Of a stretch of DNA of 36,842 nt, positions 19,405 through 28,190 are shown piece by piece. The stretch lies in the NCBI GenBank assembly GCA_003427395.1, contig BFEA01000803.1:284237-321078 (forward strand). Direction: 5' to 3'. The notes under the pieces are model-generated. The model saw only the letters and a list, made by a program, of their open reading frames with translations, made no database searches and was not told the DNA's origin. Positions within the stretch are counted from its first letter, which is position 1. Each line of letters starts with the position of its first letter. This DNA comes from Chara braunii. Taxonomy: Eukaryota; Streptophyta; Charophyceae; Charales; Characeae. The position numbers and the translations under genes are program-made.

Positions 19405-20811
19405 CGCATTGTCTCGCCACTCTGAGTACATGACTTGCCTTGTGAAATCCTACGACCTCCGGAAGAAACTGAAAGAGGAGCTCATAGAGCATACAACCAA
19501 GGATTCGGAACTTAGTCCCATCCTTGAGCGGTTGCGGGCTGATCCTAGCAGTCAGCCTGATTTTCACGAATATGGAGGACTGATTTTCTGTCGCTACGGG
19601 AACCACGACCGCTTGTGTGTGACCAACCATGAGCCTCTCCGCACGCATTTTCTGCATTTGGCTCATGGCCGGAGCGGACACTTCGGCATGGCAAAGACGT
19701 ACGCAAATCTGCTGAGACAGTTTGATTGGCCAGGCATGAAAGGGACTGCTGAAAAGTTTGTGGCTGAATGTCAAGTTTGTCAACGAATCAAACCATGTAG
19801 ACAAAAGCCCATGGGGCTACTCACATCCTGTCCCATTCCCGAAGGTCCCGGGGAGTCGTCTCGATCGACTTCACCGACTTGGGAAAGGTAAGTAAGAACG
19901 GCTACTCACAAGTCATGGTGATTGTTGACCGATTCTCTAAGTTCCTTAATCTGATTCCTTTGCCACCTCACGCTCCAACAAAACTAGTGATCCGTGAGTT
20001 CCAACAGAAGTACATTCTGTAGTTCGGAACCCCGAAGACTCATGTGAGCGATCGGGATCCGCGCTTCATTAGTACTGAATGGAAGGACTTCACGTCTCAA
20101 CTAGGGATCAGACTGTGTATGACATCTCGCCGACACCCCGAAGCCAATGGTTTGGCTGAGGAGATCAACCAGACTGTGTTTCAACTTTTCAGCGCCTTGA
20201 TTATTTCGGATCAGGAAACATGGGATGAAGAGCTATATTCCGTTAAGGGGTTGTACAACAACTCCGTCCACTCCGCCATCGGCATGACACCCAACAGGTT
20301 GCATTACGGATGGCAGATCCGTAATCCGCTCTTCTACCTATTCCCTGAACAGCCAGTTGGCTTAACACCCGACAGGCCTGGCTCCAGGGCCAAGTATGAT
20401 CGCTTGCTCAAAATTGCCATTGTAGCAATGACCAAGCGACAACACGCTATGATCCATTATGCAAACAAAAGGCGCCGACCGTCGGATATTCAGGTAGGAA
20501 GCTATGGCTGGGTCAAGATGTCTGAATTTTCAGAAGAAGAGGGAGTCTCTCGCAAAGTTCTCCCACTCTACTATGGTCCGTGGGAAGTTTTGGATGTGAT
20601 TGGCGAAGACCACTTTGGCCCTTCGTACGTAGTTGGTGTGCCAACCCATCTGCGCACATCCCCCGTGTTCCATGCATCAAAATTGTACCTCCACCGTGAC
20701 GCTAAGACGTTCGATTATCGCAAAGACATAATCCCTCGTGCAATCAAAGGTGGGCATGAGATAGACAGAATTAAACAGCACGTAGGGAAGGGACGCAACA
20801 GACAGTACTAG
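19405..20811 (+). pseudogene. Element B integrase, broken
   Basis: The zinc-binding part shows 'HGRSGHFGMAKT' and 'CQVCQRIK', a normal HHCC. A one-base loss near 19856 shifts the frame within the first catalytic block (IDF, Asp). The core continues with 'VMVIVDRFSKF', TAG at 20020-20022, then 'HVSDRDPRFIS' (second Asp) and 'ANGLAEEIN' (Glu). The C-terminal part has 'DIQVGSYGWVKMSEF', 'LPLYYGPWEVLDVIG' and 'TSPVFHASKLYL', the SH3-like Gypsy end. From 20023 to 20811 the frame is continuous. The DDE residues are all present, so this domain has decayed only through the shift and nonsense codon. Confidence 0.9.
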
Positions 20812-21051
20812 GTTCACTTTATGTATCACCCGTTCGACGATCTGTACTGGATTTCCAAGCAGGAGTTGCTACGCAGCGCACCGCGCGTTGTTAAAGCCTA
20901 CGAGCGACAAATCGCAGCTAACGCTACTCCTAAGATCTTCGCAAGGCTCACTACAACGGAGTATTTTAGAAACCTCTTTGCCTTGCTTGCTTACGATCCG
21001 TTTGTCGAGGACTCAGAAGGAGTTACTCGCTCGAAGGGACATTGCTCTTGA
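20812..21051 (+). pseudogene. Element B integrase tail, chromodomain-like
   Basis: After TAG at 20809-20811 the same frame goes on with 'VHFMYHPFDDLYWISKQELLRSAPRVVKAYERQ'-type content. It aligns with the chromodomain-like tails of elements A and D: [ED]D-x-x-W, EL[IL], [AT]P-x-[IV]V, and AYER shared with D. The GRGRP motif of A and D is reduced to GKGRN. An extra segment of about 45 residues follows to TGA 21049-21051, which overlaps the polypurine tract. Confidence 0.65.
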
Positions 21052-21059
21052 GGGGGGGG
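21050..21059 (+). other. Polypurine tract of element B
   Basis: GAGGGGGGGG lies four to five bases before the right LTR. It is the plus-strand primer site for reverse transcription, spared by RNase H. It overlaps the pol stop codon, so there is essentially no 3' untranslated spacer. Confidence 0.85.
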
Positions 21060-21062
21060 TAG

Positions 21063-22282
21063 TGTGATGACCCGTCCAAACATGGACTGAAACACGACTG
21101 ATTTCTGAGTTTTGCCCATAGACTGAATGCCTTGCTGAGTTTCCTGCCTGCTACTAAGTATGTGTGTGCACGCTTGCTGGACTGCATGTCTGTCTTAGTG
21201 CTGGTTGGCTTGAGTGTGTGTGTGGCCCACAAGGGCACTTGCTCATTCATTGGGCCCTCAGGGCTGGTACTTACCTGTGACCGTGACATTGAGGAATTGC
21301 AGCAGGAAAAAACACTCAAGTAGCAGGTAGGCCGGCACCGCACCCTGAAGAGGTAGATGTGCGGGTACTGGAGGCCGAGCAGAAGAAGACAAAAGTGACA
21401 TTTTTAGAGGCCCAGTAGTTGTAGGTTAGGTCTAGGCGGATACCAGTCCAACCAGTCTGGGTCTAGGGCCTGCACGGGCAATATCAGAGTCTGCAATGAT
21501 GTTTCCCTCCGAAAGGGAGGAGGTACCGATTGCTTGGAAGGCCGAGCGGCCTGGAAGTCACCGCCCGAAGAGGCAAGCAGGCCGCTATATCTCCCAGTCG
21601 GGCGAAGAGCCTGGCCTCTTTCTCGGTGTGCAAGTTTGGCGACACACTGGTTGGAGCGCCGGTTGGAGCAACGCTGCTGGGGAAGGAGAAGGACACGGAG
21701 GAGGAAGAAGGACAGGAAGGGGGAGGAGCGCTAGGGGTGCTTACCTGGCTATGGTGGCAGCCATCTTCATCACCTTGGTGGGCGCTGCAGCAGGGAGTCC
21801 CCAACTGGGGAGAGCCACACCAAGAAGCTTCAAGGCAGAGTTGGGCATGGCGGCATGAGTGAAGCAGCCATAGCTGCTTTGGGTTGTCCTTTGGGCATTT
21901 GGGCAAGGCCTAATAGTCCGCCATAGCCTCGGCCTATGAGAGTGAAGAGTGGGAGAGGCGGCCATGGCTATGGTGGACCTCAAGTGATACCTGCAGTAGA
22001 AGAGGAACTCGGACATTGATTCTGGATCAGCCATTCAACATTGTATTATTATTTCTTGTATGAATAAGAGAAGGGGGAGATCAGGAGGAGGAGATTGCTG
22101 GGCGAAGAAGAAGAGCCTTGTCATTTGTCTATGCTGGTGTACATCATCTTCTTCTTCTTTCTTACTTCTTCTTCTTCTTCTAATCCTCTCTCTCCTCTCA
22201 AGTTCATTCATTTCTTTCTGCAATTGGACGACGTTGTACTATCTGATGGATGTGTATGTTGAAATTGGTCAGGATCATAACA
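21063..22282 (+). repeat. Right (3') LTR of element B, full length
   Basis: It starts TGTGATGACCC and ends ATAACA. At 1220 bp it contains everything in the left LTR plus the 692-bp segment 21582-22273. That segment includes a purine-rich stretch (21670-21730), an AT-rich patch near 22040-22065 (GTATTATTATTTC and GAATAAG) that might be an R/polyadenylation region, and a CTT-rich pyrimidine run near 22140-22200. Open frames inside are not conserved and not called. Confidence 0.9.
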
Positions 22283-23418
22283 CTTTTGGATTTCGATACT
22301 TGGCGCCATCCCGCATTCTGGCGCCCAGACTCAAACCTTCGATTCTTAGTGCATCCCTGAGGCAAATTGTGCTTTTGCCCTCAGGACTGAACTTGAGTCC
22401 GGTACGTAAGACCGGACTCAAGCTGAGTTTGGGCATTCAGTTTTCGGCCTCAGTGCTTGTGCTTTAGTGTGACTTTCTGCGACATTGTGTTCGGAATCCA
22501 AGATTACGACTTTGCGACTTTGCCACTTTGTGTCTTCGTTTGTCCTGTCGTGTCGAGTCTGCGTCGAGTTAAGTGAGTGTGTGTGTGTACTCTCACTCAC
22601 CCTCTCTCTCCCAGCCTCACTGCTCTGCCTCAGCCCCGTCATAGTGGTTACGGAGCGGCGAACGGTCGTACCTCCCTCCTTGCTCTGGCGCCACCATGTC
22701 ATTGACATCATCGTCTCCAGCGCTGCTGCCACGTCATCATCATCGATATCGCCGTTGTCTTCGTCGTTGCTGACACGTCAGCACCTCGCTGCCTTCGTCG
22801 TCGTCGCTGCCACGTCGCCGATCCCGAGGCCGACGCGCAAGTAACCATTAAAATTTCTTTTTTTTTCTCTCCTTCCGTTTCTTTCTTCTCCCCCTCATTT
22901 CTTCTTCTTCTTCTCCTCCTCCTTATTATCGTCGCTGTCATCATCCCTTCTTCTCCCTCCCCTTCACTCTCCCCCGTTCCCCTTTCCCCTTCTCCTTCTT
23001 CCTCTTCTTATTCTTCAACCGTCCGCACCCTTTCGCCCCCCCTCCTTGACTTCTAACCCCCGCGTGATTTCCCAAGCGATTCCTCGACCCCTATTCCCCA
23101 TGCGATTCCCCACGCGATCCCCCGACTCCCGACCCCCGCGCATCGTCATTTTCCCCCGCGCATCGTTCTTCCCCCGCCGCACAATTTTCTCCTCCCCCCC
23201 CCTACTCCCCAACTCCCTCTCCCTCTCCCGACTCCCCCACCTCCCTCCCCAACTACGATCCTTCCCCGACTCTCCCGACTACTCCCCGATCTCGATCCCG
23301 CAGCCCTACCTCGACACCAACCACGATCCCCTTCCCCCGACATTCCCCCCCCGCTGCGCGCTACCTTCCAACCCCCCCCCACCGATCTCGACCCATTTCC
23401 CCCCTCGCGCCGCTCGCT
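22283..23418. other. Non-coding stretch: ACGT motifs, then a pyrimidine-rich tract
   Basis: No protein family is seen in the open frames. 22290-22460 is ordinary sequence with a TTGGCGCC/TGGCGCCC pair near 22301-22316. Three ACGT-core motifs lie at 22731, 22775 and 22812. From about 22855 to 23418 the plus strand is almost only C and T, with CTT-, CCCC- and CGATCCC-type units. This mirrors, on the other strand, the G-rich DNA at 1-1850. It might be the upstream region of element C, but no LTR boundary is visible. Confidence 0.55.
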
Positions 23419-23585
23419 NNNNNNNNNNNNNNNNNNNNNNNNNNNNNNNNNNNNNNNNNNNNNNNNNNNNNNNNNNNNNNNNNNNNNNNNNNNNNNNNNN
23501 NNNNNNNNNNNNNNNNNNNNNNNNNNNNNNNNNNNNNNNNNNNNNNNNNNNNNNNNNNNNNNNNNNNNNNNNNNNNNNNNNNNNN
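23419..23585. other. Assembly gap (167 N)
   Basis: A run of N follows the C-rich tract and is followed by a short CATCATCATCAT run, so the gap falls in simple-sequence DNA. Confidence 0.95.
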
Positions 23586-24675
23586 CATCACCGATCATCA
23601 TCATCATCATCTACCCGTGCAACCTCCCCTTTTCTTAACCCTACCTACTACGCTACCACCCAATCAATCATAGATAGGACCGCTCCACCCTCGATTTACT
23701 TCATTAGTCATTTAGTCCTTTTTTATTTTTCTCTTTTTCAAAATTAATTTGAAATTCTTGTAATTCGAAAAGAAGTAATTAATTATTAATTCTTTTTTGA
23801 AATTTTTGAAATACGTAGAATCAATTATTCTTTCTCGACATTTCTTCCTCGAACGTCGAAAATAATTTTAATTAATTCTTTTAAAATTTTCGGAATTTTT
23901 TGTAATTCAAAAATATTTTAGAATTTAATTAAACTCTTTTTTTTTTGGTAATCCGAAAATACATTAGAATTAATTAATCCTTTTGCAACATTTATTTGAA
24001 ATTCAAAAGTAATATTCATTAATTCTTTTTTATTTTTTTGGAAATACGTTCGAATTAATGAATTTTTTTTCAACCTTTCTTTTTTTGAACAATTTTAATT
24101 AATTCCTTTTCTCATATATTTTTCATAAAATTCCTTTTCAATTTTTTTCTTGAAATTCGAAAATACATCATGATCAATTAATTCTTTTTCGCAGTTCTGT
24201 TTTAAAATTCTATTTCGAAATTCCCTTTTCGGAAGTACTTTTCTTTTAAAAATGTCATTTTGAACTCCTTAATTAAGTTTGACTAAATCTAATTAATTCA
24301 CGAATGAATTAATCTCTTTACTCAGAGTTAATCATCCTTTTTTGAAATTCCAACATCTTTCTTCGTTGTAAAATTCTACCCCAAACATAAATCCGAATAA
24401 ATTTAGTCATAAATTCAGAATTTATTTTTCTTCTCAGAATTAAATATTTTTTTTCTTCATTTGAAAATTCCTGAAAAATCCATTCTCTCTCTCAAACCTT
24501 TTTTGAATTTTCTTGAAAAATACACTCGAGAATTAATTTCGAATAAATTTCATTCCGAAATAATTTATTCAAAATTAATTCTTCATTTGTGAATTCTATT
24601 TGGAAATTATCTTCATCGCTAAATCAATTGATGTTACTCTATCCTTGTAAATAGGACACCCCCCCCCCCCCGGGC
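23586..24675. other. AT-rich island upstream of element C gag
   Basis: After a short CAT run and about 100 bp of mixed sequence, 23730-24655 is extremely AT-rich. It repeats loosely the theme GAAAT(A)CG...AATTAATTAATTCTTTTTT at irregular spacing of about 50-80 bp. No frame is open for long. It ends in C13 (24659-24671), immediately before the gag ATG at 24676. It could be the leader or LTR part of element C; I could not find a PBS in it. Confidence 0.6.
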
Positions 24676-26379
24676 ATGACACGCACAACTAGGGACTCTC
24701 AACGCGCTGCCACCGACACCGCCGCTGCTGCCGCCGCCGACACCTCATCTTTTGTTAACACCTCATCCGCCGCTACCACCGCTTCCTCCCCCACCATGGC
24801 CCAATCATCCAGCATTGATATGTCTGGCATCCGCACCGACTCCGTCGACAGCATTGCCTGCAACCTTGCAGGCGAGCAAACACCAGCACCCGATGCCGCC
24901 ACCGATCTCGCGACACTCCTCCGCATGGTGACATCCATCCACTCATCCATCGACGACATCAAAACATCCGTCTCCACCATCTCCGCTCGCGTGACCGCCA
25001 TCGAAGATCAAACCCCCGCCATCCAGATTGTCACCACCACGTACCCCCACCCCACCTTGGGTGCCACCACCCTTCCTCCATCCTCCGCCTCCACATCCAC
25101 CGCCCTCTTCGCTAGCACGTCATCCACACCCCCGCCTTCATCCACCACCACCTCCAGCATGGTCACCCCACCACCCAAGACGACAACCCCCGCCGTCACA
25201 CAGTCGTGGACCATTCTCCCTCAGTCAAAACGTCTATTGACTTCATCCACTATCACTTCCACCCACCCCACCTATCCCCAGATCACTTCCGCACCACACG
25301 TCCTGTACCTCGCTCTTCCACTACTTCCACCGAACGCGCTTATTCCCGCCAACCCCGTCGACGATTTCACCCGGATCTACTCTTCCTCCCCTACCCTTGA
25401 CTTCAACATCCTTGCTGCTACTGCCACCAAAGTCGGCAATATCCCTCCATCATTCTGCGTCAACGAGATCCCCACCTTCTTCGGCCAACCCCATGAGGAC
25501 GTCTTCCTCTTTCTCACCAAACTCCAGCAAGCCTTCTCCCTCCACAGCGACCCAGTCGTCCACTGGCTCCCCATTGTCGGCACCAAACTGGTGGATGGCG
25601 CCGCGCGATGGTGGTACACAAAAATGACTAACCGCCAGCATGCCGGTCTTCCACCTCACTCCTTCCTTGAGTGGGCCACCCTGATCACCTCCACCTTTCG
25701 CCCACAGAAGACAGTTGACGACCTCGACCAATTTTGTCGGCTCCGTCAAAACGGGCCGACCGACCGCTTTGTTCAATATGCCCACTGTCTTCGTCAACAC
25801 ATCTCGATCGACGTCATCATTGACACCGCATTCATCTCCTGCGTCAAGCGGGTACGCCACAAGGACCTACCGGCAGCCCTTGTCGGTGAGCCACCCATGA
25901 CCCTCGCCGACCTCCTCACTCGTGCTCTCCAAATCGACCGCATCTTCTCCCCCTACAAGACCGCACTCAGATCGACCCCTCCACGCCCTCGCTTCTTCCA
26001 CAGCATCGCCTTCGAGGACACCATCTCCACCATCTCCTCGGACGAGTTCACCGCCCCCGACCCCGACACCCTCTCCGACCCACTAGACACCTCATCGCTC
26101 TCCTCTGACGAACTCTCCGCCATCCACCTCATGCGGATGGAAACGAGAGAACGCACCAGCCGTCCTCCTATAAACATCCATCCAACCCGTCTAACGAAAC
26201 TGACGTTGGAAGAGCGAACCTACCTCCAAGCTAAGGGTGGATGTTTTCGGTGCCGACAGTTAGGACATCGACAGACAAACTGTCCAAATACCGGACAGTT
26301 CACACGTCCGGCACCCAAGTCCGCAACCCTCCGACCCGCCACTTCCGCATCCGCCACTCCCGGTCCCTCCTCCACTTGA
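24676..26379 (+). CDS. gag: Element C Gag polyprotein, 567 aa, intact
   Basis: This is the longest uninterrupted plus-strand frame. Residues 1-250 are low-complexity Ala/Ser/Thr/Pro-rich with a short helical segment near 75-110. Residues about 260-430 look like the retrotransposon Gag (capsid) domain: 'IPTFFGQPHEDVFLFLTKLQQAF', 'GAARWWY', 'FLEWATLITSTFRP', 'DRFVQYAHCLRQH'. A Ser/Asp-rich linker follows. A CCHC zinc knuckle, C-FR-C-RQLG-H-RQTN-C, lies at residues 523-536 (26242-26283) and would bind RNA. The start is the first ATG after the C13 tract. Gag would form the cytoplasmic particle. The absence of any lesion contrasts with at least six lesions in the pol next to it. Length is within the usual 400-600 aa of Gypsy Gags. 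Confidence 0.88.
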   Translation: MTRTTRDSQRAATDTAAAAAADTSSFVNTSSAATTASSPTMAQSSSIDMSGIRTDSVDSIACNLAGEQTPAPDAATDLATLLRMVTSIHSSIDDIKTSVSTISARVTAIEDQTPAIQIVTTTYPHPTLGATTLPPSSASTSTALFASTSSTPPPSSTTTSSMVTPPPKTTTPAVTQSWTILPQSKRLLTSSTITSTHPTYPQITSAPHVLYLALPLLPPNALIPANPVDDFTRIYSSSPTLDFNILAATATKVGNIPPSFCVNEIPTFFGQPHEDVFLFLTKLQQAFSLHSDPVVHWLPIVGTKLVDGAARWWYTKMTNRQHAGLPPHSFLEWATLITSTFRPQKTVDDLDQFCRLRQNGPTDRFVQYAHCLRQHISIDVIIDTAFISCVKRVRHKDLPAALVGEPPMTLADLLTRALQIDRIFSPYKTALRSTPPRPRFFHSIAFEDTISTISSDEFTAPDPDTLSDPLDTSSLSSDELSAIHLMRMETRERTSRPPINIHPTRLTKLTLEERTYLQAKGGCFRCRQLGHRQTNCPNTGQFTRPAPKSATLRPATSASATPGPSST

Positions 26380-27236
26380 ACACTGTCCCCATGATCACCA
26401 TGAACCCACCCCGTCATTGATGACTAGTCTGTCAGCCATCCCATCGGTGATGACCTCTATTCCACAGATGGCCCAGTTGACATCGACAATTCGTCTGCCC
26501 CCCCCCCTCCCCGGTGACGCACTTCCCACCGGACGATCCCCAGGCATCACCTGGCGCCGCTCCCACTGGTACATGTTCCTCTACCCTTCTCCTGAATCCA
26601 TTCTCCGTCACCTTCTCTGATGTTGTTGAGGAACAAGCCCGACGTGATCGGCTTGTCAGATTAGGCACCGAACAACGCCGCCTCAACGCCATCATCTCCA
26701 CCGCCTGCTCATCCCGCTTCCACCTCAAGTTTATCGCTGCCACCCTTGGTGCGTCTACAACCAAGTTCGGGGCCCTCCTTGACATTGGAGCTATCGGTAA
26801 CTTTATCACTGACGCGTGTGTCCGAAAAGTCGGTCTCTCCTCTATCGGATACGACTCCCTGATTACCATTTGTCTAGGGGACAAAGATACCGCCGTCGTA
26901 GTAGACCGCACGGTTCCCGAGACCACCATGATTGTCGCCGTCGAAGTAGACCGCACGGTTCCCAAGACCATCATGACTGTCGGAACCCTCCGCAGTCAGG
27001 TCTCATTCGATGTCATGCACTTGATGTGCGACATCGTTTTGGGAACACCCTGGCTGGACCACTACATGCCATACGCGTTCCACCCCAACTTCTTCCGCCT
27101 TACCAATCCCCCCGACATGCCCATCGACATCCCCTATTTCCCCCACCCTACGTACCAAAACTCCGTCACTCACCACCAATTTCTCCACATGGCCCGTCAA
27201 AACCTCAGACTCCACCTACTATTGTCTTGTCCTTGA
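26380..27236 (+). pseudogene. Element C protease, atypical active site and internal duplication
   Basis: A spacer with a C-rich run (about 26500-26511) leads to a frame from 26514. It reads as a retropepsin: 'KFGALLDIGAIGNFIT' at the active site (Asp codon at 26781-26783), then 'LMCDIVLGTPWLDHY', the flap-to-C-terminal hallmark. The active site is D-I-G where D-S-G or D-T-G is usual, which should weaken or abolish catalysis. Residues encoded at 26892-26981 are a 15-aa tandem duplication. A frameshift near 27215 turns the last 7 or so codons into a false end; the true reading continues in another frame as the RT lead-in. Confidence 0.82.
26892..26981 (+). repeat. 45-bp tandem duplication inside protease
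   Basis: The units are 26892-26936 and 26937-26981, both starting GCCGTCG and encoding VDRTVP. They differ at a few positions, so the event is not recent. It keeps the frame and adds 15 residues between the active site and the GTPWLD block. Confidence 0.93.
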
Positions 27237-27689
27237 TCGCAAACGCCTTGAGGACCTGCTCCCTACGGACAAACCCGATCAAGCCCCCCCCTCCGACCCC
27301 GCCCTCACCTCCATCCTCGACGAGTTCAAGGACGTCTTTCCCGAGTCCTTGCCTACCGGATTTCACCCATATCGTGGTGTATCTCATGCCATTGATCAGG
27401 AACCCGACCACTCTCCGCCATGCCGCCCTCCATACCAATTCTTCGTCCCGGAAGCGCAAGCGTAGAATACCTTGGCCACATCGTCTCTGCTGAAGGTATC
27501 TGCATGGACCCCTCGAAGGTCACCGCCCTCGTTGAGTATCCCCCGCCCAAGACCCTACTCCAACTCCGCTCATTCCTCGGCCTTGCCAACTATTATAGCC
27601 CCTTCATCCGCAACTTCTCCGACGTCTCTTACCCACTCCACAAACTCACACGCAAGGACGAGCCCTTCAATTGGAACGACCGCCACTAA
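27232..27689 (+). pseudogene. Element C reverse transcriptase, catalytic core deleted
   Basis: The RT lead-in is recognisable at 27232-27462: 'ILDEFKDVFPESLPTG', 'GVSHAIDQEPDHSPPCRPPY', 'VPEAQA'. At 27460-27463 it joins directly to 'VEYLGHIVSAEGI', the block that follows the palm. Fingers and palm, including the YxDD catalytic motif, are missing; by comparison with element D about 180 residues were lost, and the junction also shifts the frame. The connection region continues with 'LRSFLGLANYYSPFIRNFS' and ends at TAA 27687-27689, most simply from a CAA codon. No polymerase activity is possible. Confidence 0.9.
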
Positions 27690-28190
27690 AACGCCTTCGA
27701 CTTCCTCAAACAAACCATCACCACGGCCCCCGTCCACAAGATCACCGACCCCTCTCGACATTTCTACATTACCACTGACGCATTCGACTTCGTCATTGGA
27801 GCCGTCCTCTCGCAACATTTTCCTCGCGACACCTCTGAAGCCCCCTCCATCAAAGACTCCCCCACCCACCCGGAGGCCCCACCCGGTGAATACCCCATCG
27901 CCTTNGCAAGCAAGAAGCTCCTTCCCGCGGAGATGGATTACCCCTCCGACGAGAAGGAACTCCTCGCCGTAATCCATGCCCTCCAAGTCTGGCGCCCGTA
28001 CCTCAACTGGCAATACTTCACCATTCGCACCGACAACACCATCGTCTCCTCCATTCTCACCAAGAAAGACATCACGACCCGCCAAGCCCGCTGGTTAGAC
28101 TTTCTTGCCCAATTCACATTTACCATTTGCCACACTCCCGACAAAAGCAACCGCATTGCCGATGCCCTCTCCAGATGCCCCGACCACAAG
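27690..28190 (+). pseudogene. Element C RNase H
   Basis: The same frame continues past the TAA with 'NAFDFLKQTIT', 'FYITTDAFDFVIGAVLSQ' (first Asp), 'SDEKELLAVIHALQVWRPYL' (Glu), 'FTIRTDNTIV' (second Asp) and 'NRIADALSR' (last Asp), so the catalytic set is complete. An extra Pro/Ser-rich loop follows 'LSQHF', and an ambiguous base sits at 27905. The domain itself seems undamaged but is cut off from RT by the nonsense codon. Confidence 0.88.

Larger units (their letters stand above)
13772..22282 (+). mobile_element. Element B: full-length, inactive Ty3/Gypsy retrotransposon
   Basis: Two LTRs (13772-14337 and 21063-22282), a PBS directly after the left one, gag-protease-RT-RNase H-integrase in Gypsy order, and a polypurine tract directly before the right one define the element. 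The LTR ends are TG-type to CA. Both flanks carry ACACTTTTG: 13765-13773 on the left, and 22281-22288 (with the final A of the LTR end) on the right. Allowing for the overlap, a target duplication of 4-5 bp (CTTT or CTTTT) is implied, which fits the size made by Gypsy integrases. All coding domains are broken, and parts of RT and most of RNase H are deleted. The element is about 8.5 kb. Confidence 0.92.

Noticed and set aside
22485-22844. 119-aa hydrophobic/Ser-rich frame as a host secreted protein
   Set aside because: Residues follow from TCG/TCA-rich DNA; no family, no intron signals and no supporting context.
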